Below, in pieces: positions 44,956-53,599 of a DNA stretch of 64,000 nucleotides. A model generated the notes under the pieces. That model saw only the letters and a program-made list of their open reading frames with translations, was not told the DNA's origin and searched no databases. The position numbers and the translations under genes were made by a program. The DNA is from Vreelandella arcis. Its GTDB lineage: Bacteria > Pseudomonadota > Gammaproteobacteria > Pseudomonadales > Halomonadaceae. Position 1 is the first letter of the stretch. Every line of letters starts with the position of its first letter. The stretch is from assembly GCF_900103865.1 (NCBI RefSeq), contig NZ_FNII01000005.1, positions 240,001 through 304,000 of the forward strand, given 5' to 3'.

Positions 44956-45837
44956 TTAATCCGCCAGACTATCGCTACGCTGCATGCCGTCTTTAAGGAT
45001 TCGTTCATGAACCGGCGCCATGCGGCCGAAGATACGCTGCGCGCGTTCTGGGCGACCCACGAAGCCAGGCTCCTTGGCATAGGCGAAGATAACGGTGTGG
45101 CGCTCTTTATCGCCCTCAACCGGCGTGACGCGGTGGAGCGAATAACGGCCAAAGAAAATCTGCAAATCACCCGGCTGAAGATCGAGCGCTTTCAAGCGTG
45201 AGCGGTCACCATCGATGACTTTTTCTACCTCAGCGAAGTTTTCCCCCTCGGGGCTACGAATCCCCGGCGCATACTCAAAGCGCCCGCCAGCGTGGGATTG
45301 CCGGGTCATCATGGTGACGATGAACTCGTTGGTGTCGTAGTGCCAAGGATGCTGGCAGCCCTCGCGCAACACATTCACCACCAGGTCAGCCAGCGGGTCA
45401 GCGTATTGGTGGATGGTTTCGAGACCTACCACCGCGCCGATAAAACGTTGGAACGCTGGATTCTCGTACACCTGGCGAATAATGGTGTCATGGTCGATAC
45501 AATCACCGGCGACAAAACCGTTGGTACGGTCATCAAAACGATTTTTGGGATGGCTGGCCGGCAGCGAGGGGTCGCCGTCGCTGTTGTAGGGGTTTGTCTC
45601 GGTTTGGTTGTAGTGAGCGTCCGGCGATAGCCGTTCCGTTTCACGCTCAAGCCGGGCTAGCGCTTCTTCAGGGACGAAGTTCTTAAGCACCACGCAGCCG
45701 TCTGCTTCTAGCTGGCGACGGCAGTCGGCGATAAACGCCTCCCCGTTGGATGAGGCCAATTCATTGATCGGATATCGTTCAAGATCAATCAGCCCGTCAA
45801 GTGCATTGGCGGATTGTGCGGTCGCCGTCATCGGCAT
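44956..45837 (-). CDS. HalD/BesD-like 2-oxoglutarate Fe(II) oxygenase
   Basis: This 293-residue oxygenase has HPWHYDTNEF near residue 166, giving the H-x-D iron pair, and the distal His with the 2OG-binding Arg in YSLHRVTPVEGDKERHTVIFAY. The stretches GGRFEYAPGIRSPEGENF, LQPGDLQIFFGRYSLHR and GFVGRPERAQRIFGR resemble, from memory, the amino-acid halogenase/hydroxylase group HalD/BesD. Halogenases of that group have H-x-G; the retained Asp implies hydroxylation. ATG 45837 is chosen because AGGAG lies 10 nt upstream. The M24 gene follows after 51 bp and a LysR gene is divergent. Confidence 0.85.
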   Translation of the reverse strand: MPMTATAQSANALDGLIDLERYPINELASSNGEAFIADCRRQLEADGCVVLKNFVPEEALARLERETERLSPDAHYNQTETNPYNSDGDPSLPASHPKNRFDDRTNGFVAGDCIDHDTIIRQVYENPAFQRFIGAVVGLETIHQYADPLADLVVNVLREGCQHPWHYDTNEFIVTMMTRQSHAGGRFEYAPGIRSPEGENFAEVEKVIDGDRSRLKALDLQPGDLQIFFGRYSLHRVTPVEGDKERHTVIFAYAKEPGFVGRPERAQRIFGRMAPVHERILKDGMQRSDSLAD

Positions 45838-45946
45838 AGCGGTCACTCTCCTGTCGCATTAATGTTCTCATAGACAGGCTAGTGAAGGCTCTTCCATAAT
45901 AGAAATGAATAGTTGAGATAACACCCATTTAAAAGACTCATTCATT

Positions 45947-46828
45947 ATGGACACGGATTTACTACGCGCGTTTGTCACCGTTGCAGAATGCCAAGGGTTT
46001 AGCGCGGCCGGTAAAGTGCTGCACCGAACGCAATCAGCGATGAGCTTACAAATAAAGCGCCTTGAAGATCAGATGCACCAAGCGCTTTTTGAGCGCACCA
46101 GCCGGAGCGTTTTGCTTACGGCGGCGGGAGAGCGCCTGCTTCCCTACGCGCGCCATATGCTCAAGCTGGAAGATGAGGCCAAAGATTTACTCAAAGGCGA
46201 AACCCACGGCGAAATCATTCGGCTAGGCACATCCGAAGAGCAGGCCGCCACCTACTTGCCCGATCTACTCCCCCGCTTCTCAACTCAGTTCCCGCATATT
46301 CAACTAGAAGTGCAGTGTGATATCAGTGACGCCTTGGTTAAGCGATTCCAGGAAGGGTTATTAGACATTGTGCTGTCGGTGCGGCATAAACCCACCCAAT
46401 CCGGTCAATTACTCGGCTGGGAGCCGATGGTCTGGGTCATGGCCGATCACGCATCGCTTGAGCAATGGCAAACACTGCCATTGGCCCTCAACCCAGAGGG
46501 CTGCATTTTTCGGGCGCACGCCCTCTCCGCGCTAGGTCGCGAGGAAACACGCTGGGAACTTCGTTACGTCAGCCAATCCCCAACGGGCATTAACGTTCCG
46601 GTACAAAACGGGCTGGCGATAACAGTTAAAACACCGCGTAGCGTACCGTTAGGCTGTCGAATCATAACGGAAGCCGAGGGGCTGCCTCACTTAGGGCATG
46701 TCGAAATTGAGCTGCACCAACGCCCTGGGCACACCAGTGAAGCGTTTCAGGCTTTGTGCCAATCGCTCGAAGGTGTGGTCGCGGAGCATGAGTCGATTGC
46801 CTGTCTGGGCGATAGGGGGAGGTCATAG
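45947..46828 (+). CDS. LysR family transcriptional regulator
   Basis: This 293-residue regulator has an N-terminal winged helix (DLLRAFVTVAECQGFSAAGKVLHRTQSAMSLQIKRLE) and a periplasmic-binding-protein-like effector domain. It is divergent from the oxygenase-M24 pair across 109 bp, the usual geometry for an autoregulating LysR activator of the neighbouring genes. The A/T-rich region 45890-45935 could hold its operator, but no single T-N11-A site stands out. The effector is unknown, presumably the pathway substrate. Confidence 0.92.
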   Translation: MDTDLLRAFVTVAECQGFSAAGKVLHRTQSAMSLQIKRLEDQMHQALFERTSRSVLLTAAGERLLPYARHMLKLEDEAKDLLKGETHGEIIRLGTSEEQAATYLPDLLPRFSTQFPHIQLEVQCDISDALVKRFQEGLLDIVLSVRHKPTQSGQLLGWEPMVWVMADHASLEQWQTLPLALNPEGCIFRAHALSALGREETRWELRYVSQSPTGINVPVQNGLAITVKTPRSVPLGCRIITEAEGLPHLGHVEIELHQRPGHTSEAFQALCQSLEGVVAEHESIACLGDRGRS

Positions 46829-46901
46829 GTAGAGAATCACCCCTTTATATAACGCAGTAGGCCGACGCTTAGCGCCGGCCCATAAAGACGCTAGGCAGTG
46901 T

Positions 46902-47033
46902 TTAGCTTGCGGCGTCTTGAACGGCTTCACCGCCTTCTTCAACGTCCTGACCTGCACCACTGATCGTGTTACAACCTGCCAGCGCGCCGGCGGACATCAA
47001 AAGAATGAAGCTCATCGCGAGTAGTTTTTTCAT
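46902..47033 (-). CDS. Entericidin A/B family lipoprotein
   Basis: This 43-residue protein begins MKKLLAMSFILLMSAGALAG and continues CNTISGAGQDVEEGGEAVQD AAS. The lipobox ALAGC and the following amphipathic GAGxDVxxGGEAVxDAA segment are diagnostic of the EcnA/EcnB family, small membrane lipoproteins linked to osmotic stress and stationary phase. A strong AAGGAG precedes the ATG at 47033 by about 8 nt. It is a single-gene unit, divergent from the HIT gene. A hairpin at 46861-46881 lies past its stop, without a U-tract. Confidence 0.9.
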   Translation of the reverse strand: MKKLLAMSFILLMSAGALAGCNTISGAGQDVEEGGEAVQDAAS

Positions 47034-47180
47034 GAGTGTTCTCCTTAACAAATCATTGAATATCGGGATGCTCCGACTCAAACGTATGAGTGAAGTACTC
47101 TCTCAGGGTAACAGTCTTTTGATAACTTCGCCTTCTCGGGCAAGACGCGGCACAACATTGCTGAACAAAGGAACGACACC

Positions 47181-47602
47181 ATGACGACGTTTGTGCTTGA
47201 TGAACGCTTGGCGTGCGACACTCAACATCTCGCGGATTTGCCACTGTGTCGCGCGCTGTTGATGCTGGATGCGCGCTACCCCTGGGTTGTGCTAGTGCCC
47301 CGTCGTGAGGGACTAAGCGAGGTTTTCGAATTGACCACTGCCGAACAGCAGCAACTATGGCGGGAGGCGAGCCAGTTGGGGCAGGCAATGAAAGCCGCCT
47401 TTGGCGGTGACAAGGTGAATATCGCCACGCTGGGTAACGTGGTCAGTCAGTTGCACGTTCACGTCGTGATCCGCTATCACGAGGACGCTGTTTGGCCGGC
47501 ACCTGTGTGGGGCAATGGCGTTGCCGAACCTTATTCAGCCAGCCAACTAACAACGATGCAGGCGCGCCTGTTAGAGCTTATCAATACGCTCGACTTTGCG
47601 CG

Positions 47603-47606
<4 letters not shown>
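47181..47606 (+). CDS. HIT family protein
   Basis: This 141-residue nucleotide-binding protein has the HIT motif as QLHVHVVIRY near residue 92, with Gln in place of the first His of the usual HxHxH; the central catalytic His is present. The PRREGLSEVFELT segment is also typical. Family members hydrolyse or transfer nucleotidyl groups. Its stop TAG interlocks with that of the convergent NicO gene in the palindrome CTAG. AAAGGA precedes ATG 47181. Confidence 0.88.
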
Positions 47607-48612
<1,006 letters not shown>

Positions 48613-48616
<4 letters not shown>

Positions 48617-49281
48617 GGGCACACCACTTGGCCCGTTTCGGCGAAGAAACGCCCCAGGCCGGGTTCGCCGCTTTCATCCACATCCAAACGCGACGCTGCT
48701 ATTACCCGTTCAGGATCAGGATCCGCGGGCAGCACGGTTAGCACACACGCCGGCATATCGCGCAACACCAGGGCATCGTCGCGGGGCTGATCGTCTTCTG
48801 CTTCGTGCACCACCTCAAGGTAATAAGTCGGGTCGTATACCTGATATTCCAGGGTGTTTCCACTGAGCGACGGCGCTGCGGAGAGCGGCAGGATAAAAAT
48901 AAACGTCAGCCGTCCATCACGCTGCATGGCGGTGTATTCGCTCACCTCGCCTAGCGGCTGTCGCTCGCCATCAACCCGCACTTCGGTGAAATAGTTTTGC
49001 TGGGAAAGGTTATCGCGTATTTCACTTCCCAGTTGGTCCAGCCCGGCATCCAGCGTTGTTCCTTCCACTCGCTGCAGTTCTTCAAACACCACCAAGCTGT
49101 AAAAGGGATCCATACGCCAGGTTTGATGAAGACCGGTTACCCGCCCTTCGTCATCCGTAAGAATGCGCACGCTGATATCAATCCAACCATGGGGATGGCC
49201 CATTGCCTGGACGCTGACCAATAGGCTCAGTGCCACTAACCAGCGCCCTAACCCGCGCGAGGTGATAACAGGAAACGTCAT
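48613..49281 (-). CDS. DUF1007 family periplasmic protein
   Basis: This 222-residue protein has an N-terminal signal peptide (RWLVALSLLVSVQAMG). The mature N-terminus GHPHGWIDISVRILTDDEGRVTGLHQTW is the DUF1007 signature, with His-Pro-His suitable for binding a metal. Such proteins accompany NicO-type permeases and are thought to handle the metal in the periplasm. ATG 49281 overlaps the preceding lipoprotein stop and its own stop overlaps the NicO start, both as ATGA, so all are made together. Confidence 0.9.
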
Positions 49282-49637
49282 GGTGCGAGCCCCATCCGTT
49301 GTTGAAGGGCCACTAACCAAGGATCCAGGCGGATGGGCGGGAACGGCTGCTCACCCCGCCAGGCTGAGATACGTACTCGGCTTGCACTGCCCATCGGGTC
49401 TACGTCGAGAATTAAGCGGTATCTCGGCCAGCGCGACAACACGCTTTCCGCACGACCTAAATCAAGGTCAGCGTGTCGCACGACATAGCCTTCTTCCACC
49501 ATCAGGCTAACCGCCGCGCGAAAGGTTTCTTCAGCCGGCGCTTGATAAACCAATTCGCGTGGCTCTGGGGACGGCGTCGTCGCACAACCGGTCAGTACGA
49601 TTAACGAGCCTAGCGAGACCCAGTGAATCCATCTCAT
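49278..49637 (-). CDS. Small lipoprotein, second gene of the metal operon
   Basis: This 119-residue protein has a lipobox signal peptide (SLGSLIVLTGC, cysteine at residue 18). The mature part has ETFRAAVSLMVEEGYVVRHADLDLGRAESVLSR followed by beta strands. The pattern helix-GY/F-xx-D-xx-LG resembles the helix-grip motif of BamC-type lipoproteins and is shared with the upstream lipoprotein gene. I do not recognise a named family. It overlaps both neighbours by 4 bp, so it belongs with DUF1007 and NicO. Confidence 0.8.
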   Translation of the reverse strand: MRWIHWVSLGSLIVLTGCATTPSPEPRELVYQAPAEETFRAAVSLMVEEGYVVRHADLDLGRAESVLSRWPRYRLILDVDPMGSASRVRISAWRGEQPFPPIRLDPWLVALQQRMGLAP

Positions 49638-50179
49638 GGTGTACGGTCTCCTGTGGCCGTTTGCGCGCTCAGGGCATGCTGTAAACGCTGGCAGAACGAC
49701 TCAGTGCTTGCACTGCGACCCTCGCGCAGGCTGCCATATTGATCAAAACGACGAATATCACGTGAGACACGCATGTGACGCTGATCCCACAATAGCGACA
49801 CCCGTTCTACCTCAATGGGCGGCTGGCCAAAACCACCCCCCAAGCCGATCCCCAATCGTGTGCCGCCGCCAATACCCAGCCCGCCGAATAGATGCAACGC
49901 GGAGCCTGAACGAAACCGCGGCGATGCGTAAAGGTCTGAATAGCCATGCAGCTCTTGGGTGCGGCTGGCGCTGAGCAGCCCCAAATTGGTATCGCTGGCA
50001 TCCAAGCTGAACCCCCACTCGGTCAATACATCGACGCTGGCGGTCAAGGTGGACGGTGCATCGATGGGGAAGTAGCACGCCGCTGCGGGAGGTGGCTCCG
50101 CCCTGGGAAGCGATGAGGGCACGGCTTGGCACCCGCCAAGAGCGAGTAGACATACGAAACTAAAAGGCGTCAACTTCAT
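49634..50179 (-). CDS. Lipoprotein, first gene of the metal operon
   Basis: This 181-residue protein has a lipobox (CLLALGGC, cysteine at residue 17). After a Pro-rich spacer, a segment with TASVDVLTEWGFSLDASDTNLGLLSASR parallels the motif of the next gene. A glycine-rich hydrophobic stretch (about residues 95-117, GGLGIGGGTRLGIGLGGGFG) resembles membrane-inserting or porin-loop segments. Family is unknown to me. It starts the four-gene unit; a cytosine-rich divergent region separates it from the glycerate kinase gene. Confidence 0.78.
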   Translation of the reverse strand: MKLTPFSFVCLLALGGCQAVPSSLPRAEPPPAAACYFPIDAPSTLTASVDVLTEWGFSLDASDTNLGLLSASRTQELHGYSDLYASPRFRSGSALHLFGGLGIGGGTRLGIGLGGGFGQPPIEVERVSLLWDQRHMRVSRDIRRFDQYGSLREGRSASTESFCQRLQHALSAQTATGDRTP

Positions 50180-50271
50180 AACCGCTCCTTGGGTTGGCGG
50201 ATGGTGCTAGTTTGGCGCAGCGCTGCACGCTAAGCTCGCTTTACAGACCACAATCGACGGAGATGGTGCCC

Positions 50272-51408
50272 ATGCATATTCTGTTCTGCCCCGACAGTTT
50301 CAAAGACGCACTCAGTGCCGAGGACGCGGCGCATGCCATGGCCCGGGGCGCGCAGCGGGCGGCTCCTCATCTTCGCCCACTCATCTGCCCACTGGCAGAT
50401 GGCGGCGAGGGAAGCCTTGACGCGCTGATCGCCGCCACGGGCGCTGAGCGACGCCACCAAACAGTGCAGGATGCGCTTGGCCGCCCACGTTTGGCAGCGT
50501 GGGGTTGGCTAGCTGAGCAGCGTACCGCGTTTATTGAGCTGGCAGAAGCCAGCGGATTGCAATCACTTGCAGAGCACGAACGCGACGCGCGCCATACCTC
50601 CACCTATGGTGTCGGCCAATTGTTTCTTGCGGCGCTCGACCAAGGGGCTGAAAAAGCGTTGCTGTTATTAGGCGGCAGCGCCACCAACGATGGCGGTGCC
50701 GGGATCCTTCATGCGCTGGGCGCCGAACTGCTTGACGGCCAAGGTCAAGCGCTGCCCCCCGGTGGTGCGGCACTCGCCAACTTAGCAACGCTTTCCCTCG
50801 AGGGGCTAGACCCACGGCTTGGAAAATTGCGTGTTGAAGCCGCGGTCGATGTCGATAACCCGCTGTTGGGGAAACGCGGCGCCAGCGCCGTGTTTGGGCC
50901 CCAGAAAGGCGCTTCGCCCGCCGATGTTCAACAGCTCGACCAAGCCCTTGGCCATTTTGCCGATATAACAGCTCAGGTGTTGGGCCACGACGAGCGCAAT
51001 CTTGCCGGTGCTGGGGCGGCAGGCGGCATGGGGTTCGCTGCCCGAGTGTTTCTCAACGCCACGCTTAAGCCAGGCATTGACCTGCTGATGCAACAAACCG
51101 GTTTTTCCGACTTACTCGCCGAAGCTGGCTTAGTGATTACCGGCGAGGGACGCCTGGACGGCCAAAGCCTCGCGGGTAAAACCCCCATTGGCGTAGCCCG
51201 AGCGGCCCAGCAACAACATAAGCCCGTCATTGTGCTAGCGGGTAGCTTAGGCGACGGCTGGCAGGCCTGCTTCGATGAAGGGGTTACGGCCGCTTTTGCT
51301 CTCGCCGACGGCCCCATGACGTTAAATGAGGCGCTACCGCGTACGGCGGAGCTGCTCGAATCGCGCTGCGAAAGCCTGATTCGGCTATGGCAAGCGTCTC
51401 GCCCTTGA
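50272..51408 (+). CDS. Glycerate 2-kinase (GarK/GlxK family)
   Basis: This 378-residue kinase phosphorylates D-glycerate, linking glyoxylate and tartronate semialdehyde metabolism to glycolysis. Family motifs are ILFCPDSFKDALSAEDAA at the start, CPLADGGEGSLDALIAATG near residue 44, and LLLGGSATNDGGAGIL near 140. AGAAGGMGFAARVFLNATLKPGIDLL and LVITGEGRLDGQSLAGK follow. ATG 50272 lies 9 nt after GGAG; the ATG three codons earlier is too close. It is a single-gene unit with no sugar-acid genes nearby. Confidence 0.92.
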   Translation: MHILFCPDSFKDALSAEDAAHAMARGAQRAAPHLRPLICPLADGGEGSLDALIAATGAERRHQTVQDALGRPRLAAWGWLAEQRTAFIELAEASGLQSLAEHERDARHTSTYGVGQLFLAALDQGAEKALLLLGGSATNDGGAGILHALGAELLDGQGQALPPGGAALANLATLSLEGLDPRLGKLRVEAAVDVDNPLLGKRGASAVFGPQKGASPADVQQLDQALGHFADITAQVLGHDERNLAGAGAAGGMGFAARVFLNATLKPGIDLLMQQTGFSDLLAEAGLVITGEGRLDGQSLAGKTPIGVARAAQQQHKPVIVLAGSLGDGWQACFDEGVTAAFALADGPMTLNEALPRTAELLESRCESLIRLWQASRP

Positions 51409-51569
51409 AAAGCGATCGCTTCGCCAGCACTTAATAAGTATCCGTTATTGGGTAATGCGCAAGCGCTATAGCCGTGATGCAAAAAACTTGTTTTGCAATG
51501 CAACCGCTGCCGCTTACCCTAACTATCAGCATTTGTCGCCGCGTGGCGACGCCAATCAGGAGGCAGGAC

Positions 51570-52046
51570 ATGTCCGATACCAATAGCATCGGCCTTCACG
51601 AAGGCAGTGCCAGCCAGTTGGCAGAAAAGCTTAACCACCTGCTCGCCAACTACCAGATTTTTTATATGAACGTCCGGGGCTACCACTGGAACGTAAGAGG
51701 TAACGATTTTTTCGAGCTGCATGCTAAGTTCGAAGAGTTTTACACCGACCTGCTCACTAAAGTCGATGAAGTCGCCGAACGTATCCTCACCCTGGGCCAC
51801 AAGCCGGTACACGCTTATAGTGACTACATTGAGCTGTCGCGCATTCAGGAAGATAAAGACGTTCACGACGGTACGGCCTGCGTTAATGGCGTGTTGCGCG
51901 GCTATCAAGCGTTGATTGAACTGCAGCGCGAATTGCTATCTATTGCGTCGGACGCTGACGATGAAGGCACCGCATCACAAGCGAGTGACTACATCCGCGA
52001 GCAGGAAAAAACCGTCTGGATGCTTAACGCTTATCTGAGCAAATAA
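51570..52046 (+). CDS. Dps family DNA-binding ferritin
   Basis: This 158-residue protein forms a dodecamer that oxidises and stores iron and protects DNA. The ferroxidase region is visible in YHWNVRGNDFFELHAKFEEFYTD (residues about 38-60), followed by VDEVAERILTLGHKP. The N-terminal tail is short and not strongly basic, so DNA binding may be weak. ATG 51570 is placed 6 nt after AGGAGG; the frame continues upstream without similarity. It is monocistronic with a terminator. Confidence 0.93.
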   Translation: MSDTNSIGLHEGSASQLAEKLNHLLANYQIFYMNVRGYHWNVRGNDFFELHAKFEEFYTDLLTKVDEVAERILTLGHKPVHAYSDYIELSRIQEDKDVHDGTACVNGVLRGYQALIELQRELLSIASDADDEGTASQASDYIREQEKTVWMLNAYLSK

Positions 52047-52072
52047 GCCTTAGTCAGCATCAAGATGAGATG

Positions 52073-52099
52073 AAAACGGCACCCACGAGGTGCCGTTTT
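52073..52099. terminator. Terminator between dps and pepD
   Basis: An 11-bp perfect stem (52073-52083 with 52089-52099) with a 5-nt loop ends in TTTT on both strands, serving the two convergent genes. Confidence 0.88.
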
Positions 52100-52103
52100 A
52101 CGT

Positions 52104-53567
52104 TCAAGGTTTAGCCAACGCCTCAACCAGGGTTCTCAGCAAGCGCCAAAACTCATCTACCGTTGCCAGCTCAACGCGCTCATCCGGCGAATGCGCACCG
52201 CGAATCGTTGGGCCGAACGAAATCATATCGAGATGCGGGTACTTACTGCCCAAAATCCCACACTCAAGGCCCGCGTGGATCACTTTGACCTCGGGTTCTT
52301 TTCCAAGCAGTGCCTGGTGACAGGCTTTAAACCGCTCGAGCAGTTCCCCATCCGGGTTAGGCACCCAGCCTGGATAACTGTTCTCCACATTGACCCGCGC
52401 GCCAATCAGACCAAACAGGGCTTTAAAACGATCCGCCATGGCGGCCACTGCACTGTCGTGTAGCGATCGTACCAAGGCACACAGGTGGAACCGCCCTTTC
52501 GCCAGGCTTACCACGCCAAGATTATTAGACGTTTCAACCACCCCAGGCACGTCGGCGCTCATCCGCTCGACGCCGCACGGCGCCACGTGTAACGCTGCCA
52601 CTAGCATGACACTGGCATCCAGCGTCAATGGCTCAACGTCCTGCTGCGGGCTGAGCGATTCGGCCACTAGTTGCATCCCGTCATCGCCGCTACCCAATTC
52701 GCGGCGCAGCGTTTGCGCTAATTCATTGATGATAGTTAGCGCTTCTTGTTGCTCGTCGCTGGGCAAGGCAATTTCGGCAAATGCCTCGCGAGGAATAGCG
52801 TTGCGCAGCGTGCCTCCCCGGTAATCCAGCAGCCTTGCATCCACATGTTCTAGCGCCCTTAGTACGCGCACCAACAGCCGATTCGCGTTACCCAGCGGCT
52901 GATGAATATCCATGCCCGAGTGGCCACCTTTCAAGCCGGTCAGCGACAACTTGAGCACACACTCGTCGGACTCCAGCGCCTTGGTGGGTAGCTGGGCATC
53001 CACGACCACGTCGGCCCCACCCGCACAGCCAATAAAGACTTCGCCGTGATCTTCGCTATCGAGATTTAATAACCGGGTTCCTTCAAGCCAATTATCGGCC
53101 AACTGCAGCGCGCCCCCCATTGAGGTTTCTTCCTCGAGGGTAAACAACGCCTCCAGCGGCCCGTGGGTGAGATCAGGGTCTTCAAGCAGCGCTAAAATCG
53201 CGGCCACACCTAAGCCGTTATCAGCGCCTAACGTCGTACCGTTGGCGTGCAGCCAACCATTGGCTACATAAGTATTAATCGGATCACGTTGAAAATCGTG
53301 CTCATGCCCGGCATTGGCCTGGGCGACCATATCCAGATGGCCTTGTAAAATGAGTCCTGGGACGCCTTCATACCCTGGCGTCGCCGCCTTACGTAGACGT
53401 AAATTACCAAAGGCATCACGGTCGTGGGCGATACCCATGCCTTCGGCCCAGTCCTCCAGCAGCGCGACGAGCGCTGCCTCATGTCCCGAGGGGCGTGGCG
53501 TATTACACAACGTGCGAAAATGCCGCCACACAAGCGCGGGGGTCAACGTATCAAGATGTTGGTTCAT
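52104..53567 (-). CDS. pepD: Aminoacyl-histidine dipeptidase (PepD)
   Basis: This 487-residue zinc peptidase of the M20 family hydrolyses Xaa-His dipeptides. Metal ligands can be placed in LILQGHLDMVAQAN, GADNGLGVAAILALLED and LEEETSMGG, and in EDHGEVFIGCAGG and VIHAGLECG. SLTGLKGGHSGMDIHQPLGNANRL is the lid-domain signature. Length is usual for PepD (485). It is convergent with dps and downstream of tmcA by 32 bp on the same strand. Confidence 0.95.
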   Translation of the reverse strand: MNQHLDTLTPALVWRHFRTLCNTPRPSGHEAALVALLEDWAEGMGIAHDRDAFGNLRLRKAATPGYEGVPGLILQGHLDMVAQANAGHEHDFQRDPINTYVANGWLHANGTTLGADNGLGVAAILALLEDPDLTHGPLEALFTLEEETSMGGALQLADNWLEGTRLLNLDSEDHGEVFIGCAGGADVVVDAQLPTKALESDECVLKLSLTGLKGGHSGMDIHQPLGNANRLLVRVLRALEHVDARLLDYRGGTLRNAIPREAFAEIALPSDEQQEALTIINELAQTLRRELGSGDDGMQLVAESLSPQQDVEPLTLDASVMLVAALHVAPCGVERMSADVPGVVETSNNLGVVSLAKGRFHLCALVRSLHDSAVAAMADRFKALFGLIGARVNVENSYPGWVPNPDGELLERFKACHQALLGKEPEVKVIHAGLECGILGSKYPHLDMISFGPTIRGAHSPDERVELATVDEFWRLLRTLVEALAKP

Positions 53568-53599
53568 GGGGACTCTTTATCATGGATAACCCGGCCACT

